DNA from: Rheum nobile
Taxonomy: Eukaryota > Streptophyta > Magnoliopsida > Caryophyllales > Polygonaceae
Assembly (NCBI GenBank): GCA_027886185.1
Contig: WOAB01000142.1
Coordinates: 2,108,001 to 2,172,000 of the forward strand
Length of the DNA stretch: 64,000 nucleotides
Direction: 5' to 3'
The translations under genes and the position numbers were made by a program. Below are positions 47,129-58,316 of this stretch, piece by piece. The notes below the pieces were generated by a model. The model saw only the letters and a program-made list of their open reading frames with translations. It was not told the origin of the DNA and searched no databases. Each line of letters starts with the position of its first letter. The first letter of the stretch is position 1.

Positions 47129-50100
47129 TCAATCAATTACATGAATGGATCCGTCTCCAGAATACATGAAAGGATCTGATGCTCGACCATTTGTAATGTG
47201 GTACTCTTGATACAACTTCAAATTCCCCTCATATTGTGTTGCCCACCACAAAATGTTTGGATCTGCGTTTCTACGCCACGAACCAGGAGTGTGCGGTATT
47301 GGCGAGCCATCCTTGAGAACCACCTATATAAACACAAAACAATTTGATTAGAGTAAACAATATAGCCTAATTACATACAATAAAATAATTAAGAAGAAAA
47401 CTTTACCGGTATGAAGTGGTCATGGTTGCCTATGTATGCCATGGCCAAAATCCTTTATGGAGGACCGACACTGGATGTCCTGTCCCTTAACGGTAAGCAC
47501 AACGTCGGAACTTCCCAAGTTAATAAGACGAGACCAACCTGATATAATGTGACAAACACTAGACCCATCATTGGCATATGAAGCCAGTATACCGAGGAGC
47601 AAGGACTTCTACAATGATTGACTTGAAGAATAAGATCATCCCAAGACCCTTCCCGAAGACGGCAACGTAACGGCTCGTATAGATCTCGGTTGTCAAGCAA
47701 CTCCACTACTAGCTCCCGTCGGATGTTGATATATTCTTTCTCTTCCCTTCCCAACAGTACAGCCATAGACCGATATCCACAATGACTGTCGGGGCGTACA
47801 TCTCTAACATGCTTGATATATGGAATCCAGAAGTCATCCATAATGTCAACCCCAAAGTTAACCCCCATATGAACAACGTAATGATGGGCTCTTCAGGCCA
47901 TTGCGAATCTTCTGATTGTGATTCTTCACCACTGCACAAGGACCACTTGCTTCCTTTCTAGGATGACCTGGGCCTCTACCAGAGCTCTCACTTGCCTTCC
48001 CCTTTGCCTTTGTCTTCTTCTTCTTCTGCTTCAATTCTTCCTGTTTGTGCTCAAACAAGCACTTCTCCCTCTTCTCCACCTTGTTCAGCTTGTTCCTGGA
48101 ACCACTTGGCCTTCCTTTAGCATGGATTCCAGTCGGCTCCAACAATGTACTTTCCTTTGGATACTCCAAGTCGTGATACAACTCACCTAGTTGGAATGCC
48201 CTGTCTTTCTTCAAAGTCCCAGTATCCATCCTGGCCCACATTTCTCTAAGTCTCATCTCTGTAATGTTCATTCGAACATTCTGATCAACGGACGCGCTTG
48301 TTGTAGGAGCATCTTCCCATTCCAAGTCCCTCCAAAACGGGTGAAAGTCCTCCGGAATGAGGGGTGTTCTCGTAATGATGGCGTTTGCAATGACATGTAC
48401 GCACGACATCCCTAAGCAGTTTCTCACCCAATGATCGGTGCATTCTTCTTCGTACTACTCCTTCAATAACCGCTCATACGACGTCAACAACAAATCAAAG
48501 CACATGTCCAACACTTGGTAGAAGAGCCTAGAAAATATCGCGCGTACAGTTGGCAACATCGTTGGATCATCGAAATCTGTTGGTCGTTTAGACAGTGACA
48601 TGTTCATGCTTGCCCTAATCTGATCAATTTGAAGGATGATGGCATGGTGGATCCTCACGATCACTCTATTGAAACCCCCTCTGCTAGAGCCAATAATATC
48701 TTTCAAAACCTTGAAGGATGATGGCATGTTCATGCATCCCCTCAACTCTTTCAAAACACATTAGGATAGTAAGACATTAAGAATTAATGGTAATAAAACA
48801 AAAATATAATTACAGTCGTGATGCCTGTTTGAAGTCCTCGTGAAGAAGTGAAGATGATGATCAGTCCACGCCCTTACTATGCTTTTCTTGTAAGGAGTAA
48901 GTCATGTGCCCTCCACGTATCCGACAAGGCTGCTCTTCCATAATGTCCTCAATGCGGCAAGCCTCTCTTCATAGCTTTCTTTACTGGTTGAGCAAAAAAG
49001 TCTCCAACATTGGTTTGCAAAGAAATCGACACTTTCCTCCGTCTTCATAATGGATGATGCACGTGCCTTAATGTTGTGTCTGATATGCACCCAACACAAG
49101 AGGTGTTGAACTTCGTTGCCGGAAACATTGTTGATCGCAGTAATGAGGGCCTGCTCACAACCTATCATTATTGCCATTGGCATCACTCCCAAATCTAAAC
49201 ACAATGCCCAGATTTTTCTCATTATCCACGTGTAATGATAAATCCTTTCTGTCAGAGTGAATGCATAAGCAATGTTGAACGTTTGATGAGTGTTGGTGAA
49301 ACCAACAATCTCCACAAGTGGCATACCATATATGTGACAAACATTTCAATAAACCAACATCAATGAAATTAAATAACTAAAAAATTCCCTTCATAAACAA
49401 ACTATTTTTTAAGGACTTACTTGTTTGTCTTGTATGTCGCGTCGATGATTACAACATACGAGAACTTTTTCATCAGCCTCAAAGACTCCGGGTTAGAAAA
49501 AAATAAGATTGCTACATCGTCCGTCTTCACATCCCCTAGAGGATGAACTACATATTTGTGTTCAACCATAAATCTAAGCGACTACTGCGTAACAGTTAGT
49601 TCTCCACGATCCTCATACTGGAGCTTCTGCAAGAAGTTGGCTACTTGTTTCCGGGATATAACATTGCCCAGGAAGTTTACTCTCAATTCAGAAACAATTT
49701 GTTTCGGCGTCTTTCGACCATCTCCCCACCTCCTAGCACTTAGTTGCTCTGCCTCGGTCATTCGACCCATGAATGCATTCCCTTTAAAGCTAGTATGTAG
49801 CTTATGGTTGTGCCGACCTTCCATCACACCCAATACCCATTTTTCACCTACCATCCAAGGCTCTTTCTTCATCCGAACACCCATTATCTCAAACCTACAC
49901 CCATACTTCTTGAATTTCAATTTTCTTAATCTAGGAACCGGTAATTCTGGATTCTCTTTGTTCACCTTCGGCCTCCCCGTTCTCCATTCCCCAAACCTAT
50001 CGCACACTATACTAATTTGATACGAACTTGAGTTGCGCTTTATCAAAGCTATAACAAACTCCTTTCCTCTTTCTTTCGCCCATTCGTATAATTCTTCCTT

Positions 50101-50520
50101 ACTATCAAACATTAGGTTCGTAGTAAAGTACTCCGTATAGTCTCTCCCCTATAAATTATGACATTTTTTATAATCACAGATTATAGTCTATAAATACAAC
50201 TACAAACTAACATATTTAATAATGAACTTACCACAATTTCGGTATTTACAAAACTAGATTAATTGAATACTAATCATGAATCTACTATTTATAAAACTAA
50301 TTATGATATAACAATAAGATGAAATATAAACATGAATTAGTTTAACACTAATCACAAATTCCCCGCTAGGGTCCCAATCATCGGTCGCTTCGTCATCTTC
50401 GACATCTACGAAAAACCTCGACACCATCCATGAGTCGTCCTCGTCTTCTTCTTCTTCACTTTAAACCTAATCGTTTTCCTCGTCACTATCCTCACCACTA
50501 TGATACATCTTTCAATTTGT
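47129..50520 (-). pseudogene. MULE transposase with OTU-type cysteine protease domain
   Basis: Read on the minus strand. An acidic first segment (50360-50510, MYHSGEDSDEEND and a run of Glu/Asp) has two stops. At 50112 the main part starts with a FAR1/MuDR-like N-terminal region (MFDSKEELYEWAKERG, CRFEIMGVRMKKE, GRHNHKLH). It is followed by DDE transposase motifs (VVIIDATYKTN with the first Asp; AIMIGCEQALI; LLCWVHIRHNI) and a SWIM-like Cys/His motif (CTDHWVRNCLGMSCVHV). A Lys-rich linker leads to an OTU fold (DFWIPYIKHVRDV, HCGYRSMAVLLG with the nucleophile Cys, NHDHFIPV with the His). The C-terminus ends about 47129. Nonsense codons occur near 49582, 48902, 48428 and 47455, and one splice acceptor (about 49335) seems lost. 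The second catalytic Asp is Gly in MIGCEQ. OTU-bearing MULEs are known in plants; this copy is dead. Confidence 0.85.
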
Positions 50521-50599
50521 AAAGAATAACAATGTCGGTTATGATGGGGAAACCAAATTCATTGGGTATTAATAGGAAGATTTATGGCCGTTGGAAAAC

Positions 50600-50800
50600 A
50601 ACCGTTTGGTGCGCGTAACTTACACGCACTAAACGGTCAAATTATAAAACTTGTGCGCGTAAGCTACGCGCACAAGGTTTGTCCAAACATTACATAAATG
50701 CCTATTATATCCCTGTGCGCGTAGCTTATGCGCACGAAACCATGCTGCTAAGCTACGCGTACAGTTCCGCGTACATTTAGACAGAAATCCGCGTGCATAT
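50600..50800. promoter_or_regulatory. Palindrome cluster upstream of the MULE-OTU gene
   Basis: GTGCGCGTAACTTACACGCAC (about 50610; core GCGCGTAACTTACACGC), GTGCGCGTAAGCTACGCGCA (50655), GTGCGCGTAGCTTATGCGCA (50717) and GCTAAGCTACGCGTAC (50746) are variants of the palindrome seen upstream of the GRF gene. The phrase CCGTTTGGTGCGCGTAAC is shared by the two regions (37789 and 50602). The cluster lies 100-300 bases before the acidic first segment of the MULE-OTU gene. Confidence 0.72.
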
Positions 50801-50886
50801 AGCCATTGTAAAAAAAACTACCAACTCCTCTTTTTTCAAATTAACACCTAAATAATTTTTTTTTTCAAAATTATAAGATTTTAAAT

Positions 50887-51489
50887 TGATAAAGTCCGAT
50901 GGGCCGATAGATGGTGGGCGTGTCAATCCGTGCGCATATGTGCGTTAAAGCCCAGTACATAAGTCCAATGATTTTCCATCCTAAAATCAATTGACAATAG
51001 GAGGAGTAATCCACTGAACTTATATACTAGGCCTTTTATTCCCAAGTTTTCAATGTGGGATGTTATTTCTCACACGTCCCCTCAAGTGCGACTAGCCTGG
51101 CCCAGTTGACATTTGACAACATGCCTTAAGGCCGGCAAGCCAAACGGGCTAGCCCATATCACGCCTTCATGGTGGGCTAAGCCTAAACAATGTCTTAAGG
51201 CCGACAAGCCAAACGAGCTAACCCATATCACGCCATCATGGTGGGTTAAGCTCAGATAGACCAGGAAACAAACCCATACCCGAAACCCGCTCTGATACCT
51301 TGATAAAGTCCGGTGGCCCAATAGACGAGGGGACGTGTCAATCTGTGTGCACATGCGCGTTAAAGCCCAGTACATAAGCCCGATGTGGTTCAATTCTAAA
51401 ATCAATTGACAATAGGATGAATAATCCACTAAGCTTATATATCAAACCTTTTATTCCCAAATTTTCAATGTAGGATGTTATTTCTCACA
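50887..51489 (-). mobile_element. TRIM element (terminal-repeat retrotransposon in miniature)
   Basis: 603 bases with direct repeats at 50887-51074 and 51301-51489 (188 and 189 bases, a few differences). On the minus strand the LTR starts TGTGAGAAATAACATCC and ends GGACTTTATCA. Next to the right LTR the minus strand reads GGTATCAGAGCGGGTT (51285-51299), the Met-tRNA primer-binding site. Next to the left LTR it reads CTTGAGGGGACG, a purine tract. AAAT flanks both sides (50883-50886, 51490-51493). The LTR carries a TATATAAG box. The 226-base interior cannot encode gag-pol, as is usual for TRIMs. It is not the 5S-bearing Cassandra type. Confidence 0.88.
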
Positions 51490-53371
51490 AAATGACATAC
51501 TTGTTCCTTAAAAAAGCTCAATATTCTCCCCTTCTTTTGAATTTTCTTATGCAAAGACGCTATATGGTTATATTAATGCATGCAAAATTTGAGGACTAGG
51601 TTTTAATTTCAATAAAAAAAAACTATGTTTTGGAGTATAAATTATGAGTGATTTTTAAAAGTAATTGGTATAAGTTTGCATTTTACACGTACAGTTGTGT
51701 CTCAATTTTGCACTATCGGAAGCATAGAGTTAACCCGAAGTAAAACTGGAGACAATCTATATATATATATAGAGGGGCGCTCAGGTAAAACGACTCTTAT
51801 GGTGAAACGAGTGCACAATTATGGAGCGTCGGATTGAAGCAAATGGATGGCTGGATGGAGTGGTTGTAGGGATTTTATGGTAGGTGTGATCTCATAATAC
51901 AAGCCCCACTAAACCCAATTACCATAAAAAACGGATGAGAAAAAAGGAAAAATCTAAAATAGGAGAGAGAAATAAATAACGTTCCTGGTAGTTGCGTCTT
52001 CTACGTCTGCTTCCTCTTGCCCTCCATAGTCGATTCTTCTACGTCTACGTCTTCAACAGCCACACAGTCGGAATTTGTGGTTCTCAAATACCGGATTTGA
52101 ACATGGAAGAAGGTTAGTTCGTAATAGTCCGATGTTCTATGATATTCAAACTATTCGTTGTGAATTTTATGAATGATTTGTAATTGATTCGAATTTTAGG
52201 GTTTGACATTGAGTTCTTGATACTATTTTGAATACCGACATTTGATTTAACTTTGTTATGCATTCAATCCAAAAGCATTTTCTGATGACACTGTTAATAG
52301 ATCACGCGCATATTCTGTATACGTTTATGCATATCAATGTTTATGCATATCAGTCTATGCAAAGAATTGAAAATCCAAATTCTGGATATTGATAAGGAAA
52401 TACGAATACTTCTACATGTAATGTGCATATCTGTAAAATCTGTGAATATCAGATTACATAATAGGAATATCATTCAAGTGTTTTTGAATAACTGATATAC
52501 ATGATCATCGTGATTATAGTAGTTCATATATGTACTGATATTCATAAGCTTTGAAGAATTATGCAGTACCTGTTCAATGATATTCCAATGTTATAACCAT
52601 AGTCATAATATACGAAAAGTTTATTGCTTTAGGGTTTCCATCGCCGCCTATATGGTATATATCATGATATGCAATAATACTGACCAGTTATGCATACATA
52701 TGAAGAGTTAAACGTTTGCATAACGACCTTTAATATTTGCATATCTGTAAATGTTTAATGATTTAGGGTTTGCATCGCCGCCTACATAGCACATATCCTA
52801 ATATGCAATAATACTGACCAGATATGCATTTGTGTTGTGTGGATATGCGATTCTCTTCATAAGATAATGACACTGTTATTAGATCACGCGCATATTCTGT
52901 ATACGTTTATGCATATCAATATTTGTGCATCAGATTACGTAATCGGAATATCATTCAAGTGTTTTTGAATAACTGATATACATGATCATCGTGATTATAG
53001 TAGTTCATATATTTAATGATATTCATAAGCTTTGAAGGATTATGCAGTATATGTTCAATGATATTCCAATGTTAAAACCATAGTCATAAAGTACAAAAAG
53101 ATAACCGTTTGCATAACAACTCTTAAAATATGCATATTCTACTAAATGATTTGCATACCTGAAAATGTTGATTGCTTTAGGGTTTCCATCGCCGCCTATA
53201 TGGTATATATCATGATATGCAATAATACTGACCAGTTATGCATACATATGAAGAGTTAAACGTTTGCATAACGACCTGTACTATTTGCATATCTGTAAAT
53301 GTTTAATGATTTAGGGTTTGCATCGCCGCCTATATAGCACATATCCTAATATGCAATAATACTGACAAGAT

Positions 53372-53659
53372 ATGCATTTTTGTTGTGTAGATATGCGGTT
53401 CTCTTCATCAGATAATGATGTTGATATATCTGATAATGGTTTGTCAGACGAAGAAGAGGCTGATTTCGTGTATGGCACAGAGTGTGTTATTGACCCAGAC
53501 GACAGAAACATAAAGCACTGGGTTCCACTATGTCCCGTTTCCATAAAACCGGTGCTTGGGCAAAGCTTCAATTCTCTGGATGCAGGAGAGGCATTCTATC
53601 GTGAATATGCATCCACAGCTGGTTTTGATGTTAGATCAAGCACCTCGCACAAACATTAA
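53372..53659 (+). pseudogene. FAR1-like N-terminal fragment in element B
   Basis: A 95-codon open frame: acidic start (SSSDNDVDISDNGLSDEEEA), then LGQSFNSLDAGEAFYREYA and TAGFDVRSSTS. The last part matches the start of the FAR1 DNA-binding domain of FAR1/FHY3-type proteins, which descend from MULE transposases. The zinc-coordinating residues and the transposase core are absent because the frame ends at 53659. It may be an acquired exon 1 or the remnant of an ancestral transposase. The start codon is not certain. Confidence 0.6.
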
Positions 53660-54860
53660 ACAAGGCCTGTCATTTTACTACCTTACTTCGAAGCTATACA
53701 AATAAACACAAAACAAATACATTACCTTTGACGAGCCTTCTTCGCTTACCACCTTTTGTGTTCGGAGACATTTTTTCCCTAGCCAACAATCCTCTGACCA
53801 TGAACGAGATCCTAGATAAGACGATGAGCAACATTATAAACCAACCTCCAACTCCAACAACAATTGAAACAAATTGAATATCAAGAACCCAAACAATTAA
53901 CCTGGCTCAAACCAATATATACATTGCACATGTTCTGCATAACAATGCATATGTCATCTACAAAATTGAATATAAAAAACACAGTATATTCTTTCGATGG
54001 TCTATTGAATATTAACAACATAAATGTATTGTTTGACCATTTCTCTTCAACCCCAAACGAACAAAAAAAGCCAATCCAACCCTAAACAGCAACCCATATC
54101 AAGTCATCAACCACTCAAAATCAATAAATGTGCAATTCGAACTAATTGAATCTCAAAAACAAAGTAAAACCTAAACCCTAAACGAACTAGACTTGCAATT
54201 TGAACAAATGTGAACCATATAAACCTTCTAATGCCCTCGATGCAAAGGAATACTCAACTCTAAATTGTTCTATTCGACATAGATCGAATACTAACACGAA
54301 AATGAACGAAATCGAAGAGTACAACACCATTGATGGAGACGAAAATAAACGCCGTCGTCGAGTTAAACTGGAAGTGAATGAAATTCAAGACTATAAATTT
54401 GCAGTTATAGAACCGAAAATGAAAAACAGGTTAGGAATTGAACGACGGCGACTCGGCGAGACGACGGCGATTCTTTTAGCCCAATCGAAGATGAGAAAGA
54501 AAATAAGAGGGGAAGATTAGAGGGGAATAGATTTTAGGGTTACCTTTCGCAAAACCAAAAATGGTCCGACCACGGCGATATGATGGCGCTTCTACCAGTG
54601 AGTCGACGGCTCTTCTACCTGTGGGATGACACGATACTCCTGCGATGGAAGATGAGGACGATCGAGCGAGAGGATGAGACGATGAAGGCGGCGAGAGCGA
54701 GGGAGAAAATGGGTAGCAGAGCACGATAGAGCAGAGGAGGGAAAATGGAAGTTGAAGCGTCTGGATATGGAAATCAAATCCCGAATCGTAAATGGACGAG
54801 ATCGGGTGTGGGTGAGTCTATTTTTTTTTTGAACCTCTCTAGATTAAATCCCAGCCATCC
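53660..54860. other. Rest of element B, no gene recognised
   Basis: AT-rich, then a GC-richer part (54340-54720) with short charged open frames lacking any known domain. Confidence 0.5.
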
Positions 54861-54941
54861 ATCTTAATCAAATCCAACGCTCTATATTTGTACACTCGTT
54901 TCACTCTAAGGAGTTGTTTTACTAGAGCATATATATATATA

Positions 54942-57368
54942 GAGGGGCGCTCAGGTAAAACGAGTCTTGTGGTGAAACGAGTGGACAATTTTGGAGCGTT
55001 GGATTGAGGATGATAGATGGCTATATTAGGAGAGAGAAAATAGGGTATAGTGGGGGTGTGAATCATGGAATAAATATCACCACCAAAATAGGCAGTTAGA
55101 AGGAGATTGGAGAGAGAAAGATTGGAGAGAGAAAACGTGGATTTGGTCAAGAAATTTCTTAACCGTTCTGCATATCGATATGAAAAATTTGCATATCAAC
55201 ACGAAAAAGATGAATATTGTTATATATAATTTGCATGTGTTAATCTTGTTCATGTTCCATCGTATATAATGCATCGACTGAATTGAGATACAATGTGTTA
55301 ATATCAAAGAACATTATCTGCATATCGTTCAAGTATTATTGAATAATTGTTATTCGTGATCGTGGTCAATCGTATATATACTGATATTCAAAAACATTGA
55401 ACAAATATGCACATTGTGGTAATTGATATTCCAATTTAAAACATACAAGTATATTTTGCATATCACTGTACAAAAAATGCATATCCCATCCACACAAATG
55501 AATATCATATTTACGGCCAGGGAAATAATCCATAATTACAAATTGCATATCATACAAGTATATTCTGCATATCACGGTACAATGAATGCATATTCCATCC
55601 ACATAATTGCATGGAAGGACTCAACGAGACCTTCCTTGGCCGCGCCCGCGGCTTCCTCTCCGCACCCGCAGCTTGTTCTTCTCATCTTCTGACGAGAATA
55701 TCACTCAGCGAGATCTTCCTTTGTCGCGCCCGCGACTCCCTTTCCGCGCCCATGGCTTATTCTGCATATCAATGTATAGAAAATGCATAACTCATCCACA
55801 CAAATGAATATCACAACCAATGAAATAATCTATCATAAAAAAATGCATATCATACAAGTATATTCTGCATATCAATGTATGAAAAATTCATATCATATCC
55901 ACACAAATGAATATCATATTCACGGCCAAGAAAATAATTTATAATTAAAAATTGCATATCATACAAGTATATTCTGCATATCACTGTATGGAAAATGCAT
56001 ATCCCTTCCATACAACTGAATATCACATTCACGGCCAGAAATAATCAATCCAGCAACTATTTCGCATATCAATGTATGAAAAATGCATATTTCACCCACA
56101 TAAATAAGGTTACTTTCCCACTAGCAATATATTTTCAATTCTCATGTGTTTCACTTGGTTAGTTCAGAAATAAGGTTAGTTTCCATTACATCCCCAAATT
56201 AAGAGCTTCCTGCACAAATGAAAAGATCGGTATCATCAATTTAACATATCATAGCAGAAGTTAGAAGTCCATAGAAATGTCAATTTTTTTAAAGAACCAA
56301 CTTATTCATTCCGTCTTCTTTCAATTAATTTATGCCAAGAAAGTAAAGAAACAGATCTAAGAATGAGAAACACCAACCAAGCATTGAAACACTGCTACTA
56401 TAATTGATGTAGATCAAATGATAACATGTTCAAACTTTCAAAGCACTGAACGAGAAGAAAATGATTCGTAACAGACATAAAGTACAAAATAGAGCACCGA
56501 ATTCAATCCTCCATGTTTATTTGCCTCTAGCATTTCAACAGAAGCAATAACAACCAAACAAATTCAAAACGAACCTTAATAATCCCTTGAGATAGAGGAA
56601 CGGCCAAATCAGGCCGAGTAGGAGCAGAAGATCTGGGCGAATTTTTGAGATCCAAGAGGGATGAGGAAGATCTGGGCCCGAGGGGGAGTGGGGACGGGCG
56701 CGGTGGCTCACGGCGGGATGAGGAAGATCTGGGCGTGAGGGTCGTGTAGGGGCGAGTCCGGGCTGGTGGCTCGCGAGCGGGTCTGGTGGACAGGGTCGAG
56801 GCGGGTGACAAAGTGGAGGACGTCCTGGGTGAGGTGGGTACTTCTTGCTCTCCGACGAGGTGGTCACGACTGGTTCCCTGCCGCGCATTCGCACCCCTCC
56901 GAACACCAGATCCGTGGCGGCTAGGGTTGGTTCGGAATCCTAGATTCTCGCCGCCAGCGACTCGATCCGGTCTTCCTCCTCTCTGATCGGACTCGGCTTA
57001 CAGATCTCGGCCCTCTTTCCGCTGGTGTCTTTGATTCCGGCGAGCGAGATGACGACCTCCACAATTTGCGGTTGGGGAACCTTGAGGGAAGGCGCTTCAA
57101 TGGAGGACGGATGGAGGATGGACGAACTGAGAGAGAAAGAGGGAGAGGGGTGTTCGATCGAGAGAGATATTAATGGGAGTTAATCGTGGAAAGAGATATT
57201 TCATATCCCATGAAATCAGGAAATAGGAAGGATTTGGTGTGGGTGATTCCACCTTTTAATTTTGTGTCCCTCTAAATTAGATCTCAACCCTTAATTCTAG
57301 TCTAATCCAACACTCCTCATTGATACACTCGTTTCATTATAAGAGGTTGTTTTACTAGAGCGTAAGTC
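54942..57368. mobile_element. TIR element C (MULE-like, non-autonomous)
   Basis: The left end GAGGGGCGCTCAGGTAAAAC and right end ...TTTTACTAGAGCGTAAGTC are inverted relatives. TA tracts lie on both sides (54929-54941, 57369-57384). From about 55430 to 56100 a ~115-base unit containing TGCATATCATACAAGTATAT, CTGCATATCA and ACACAAATGAATATCA is repeated about five times. A GC-rich insert (55618-55757, GCCGCGCCCGCGGCTT) is shared in inverted form with element D. GC-rich sequence at 56600-57140 may be an acquired 5' gene end but shows no recognisable protein. Confidence 0.72.
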
Positions 57369-57618
57369 TATATATATATATATAGATCTATGCTCTAGTA
57401 AAACAAGCTCTTAAGGTAAAATGAGTGTATTAATTTAGGACGTTGGATGAGAGGAGAATAGATGATTGTGATTTAATAATGGATTCTCTAATTTTATATG
57501 GTGGATGTGACCACACCAGATCCCCTCAAATCCTAAAATTAAGGGATTGTAATATTCACCAAATCCACTCAACTTCCTCTTTTAATCTCTCTCTCGTTTC
57601 TCTCATCCGTCTTCCTCT

Positions 57619-57720
<102 letters not shown>

Positions 57721-57832
57721 TTACTCTCTGGCGATGCAGGGACCTCCGTTGACGAACTCAACAACCTTATTAGTCTCTTCCATTGCGAGATGTCACTCAA
57801 CTTCTCTCTAACCTCCATAAACCCAATCTCCC

Positions 57833-58316
57833 ATGGCGCTCGCCTGATTCTTCCATCCCTTCCTTCACTCTTTCCCTCTCTTCTCCTTCCACTTCCCTCC
57901 ATCTCCGCCCCACCTTCCATTTCCCCTATGTCCCCGCAAATCGTCAATTGTTTCCGAGTCGCTTTTCGGCGAGGCCGCCGCAGATGATTTCGATTGGGGC
58001 GACACCTATGACGATGGTGGTGTTGACGAAGAAGACGAGGGATCGCCGTGGGAGGGGGCGGTGGTGTATAAGCGAAGCTCATCGGTGTCTCATGTGGAGT
58101 ACTGTACTACCTTGGAGAGGATAAGGTTGATGAAGATTTCGTCGGAGCTTTCGAGGTCGAGGGCTATGGCTATGGGTTTGAGGCTCACCAAGGTTGTTAA
58201 GGAGTATTTGGATGGCACGCCTGTTCTTGTCTCTATCGATGTTACCAAGACGAAGTGTGATGTGATCAGATTAGATGGGATTGTAAGGACTGTTATCTCC
58301 CTCGGATGTAACAGGT
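57833..58316 (+). pseudogene. Captured exon 1 of a YceD/DUF177-like chloroplast gene
   Basis: From ATG 57833 the frame reads MALA, then TGA at codon 5, then continues open: serine/proline-rich transit-peptide-like start, RKSSIVSESLFGEAAADDFD, an acidic stretch, VVYKRSSSVSHVEYCTTLE, and RAMAMGLRLTKVVKEYLDG, PVLVSIDVTKTKCDVI, RLDGIVRTVISLGCNR. The last part resembles plant DUF177 (YceD homologue) proteins, which act in 23S rRNA accumulation in chloroplasts. GTAGTTTG after CTCGGATGTAACAG (58316) looks like the original intron donor, and about 500 bases of intron-like T-rich sequence follow. No later exon is present, so the piece was cut from genomic DNA, intron included. The family assignment rests on memory of the conserved motif. 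Confidence 0.62.

Larger units (their letters stand above)
51772..54928. mobile_element. TIR element B (MULE-like, carries a FAR1-like piece)
   Basis: The left end GAGGGGCGCTCAGGTAAAAC (after a TA tract at 51757-51771) and the right end, in reverse complement GCTCTAGTAAAACAACTCC, form diverged inverted repeats of ~70 bases including GTGAAACGAGTG and GAGCGT[CT]GGATT. Its flanks are TA runs, consistent with a TA-rich 9-10 bp duplication. The interior is rich in GCATATC and GAATATC motifs. A ~530-base segment (about 52285-52865) is directly repeated at 52866-53400. No transposase was seen. It abuts element C. Confidence 0.72.

Noticed and set aside
50887..51489. TRIM as a Cassandra element with an embedded 5S rRNA
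   Set aside because: No 5S A-box or C-box sequence is present in the LTR.
54476..54777. Ser/Arg-rich minus-strand open frames at the right side of element B
   Set aside because: Short, overlapping in several frames, and without conserved motifs.
56527..56986. Pro/Arg-rich open frames in the GC-rich part of element C as a captured gene
   Set aside because: They are open on both strands because of base composition. No domain is recognisable, so a capture is possible but not supported.
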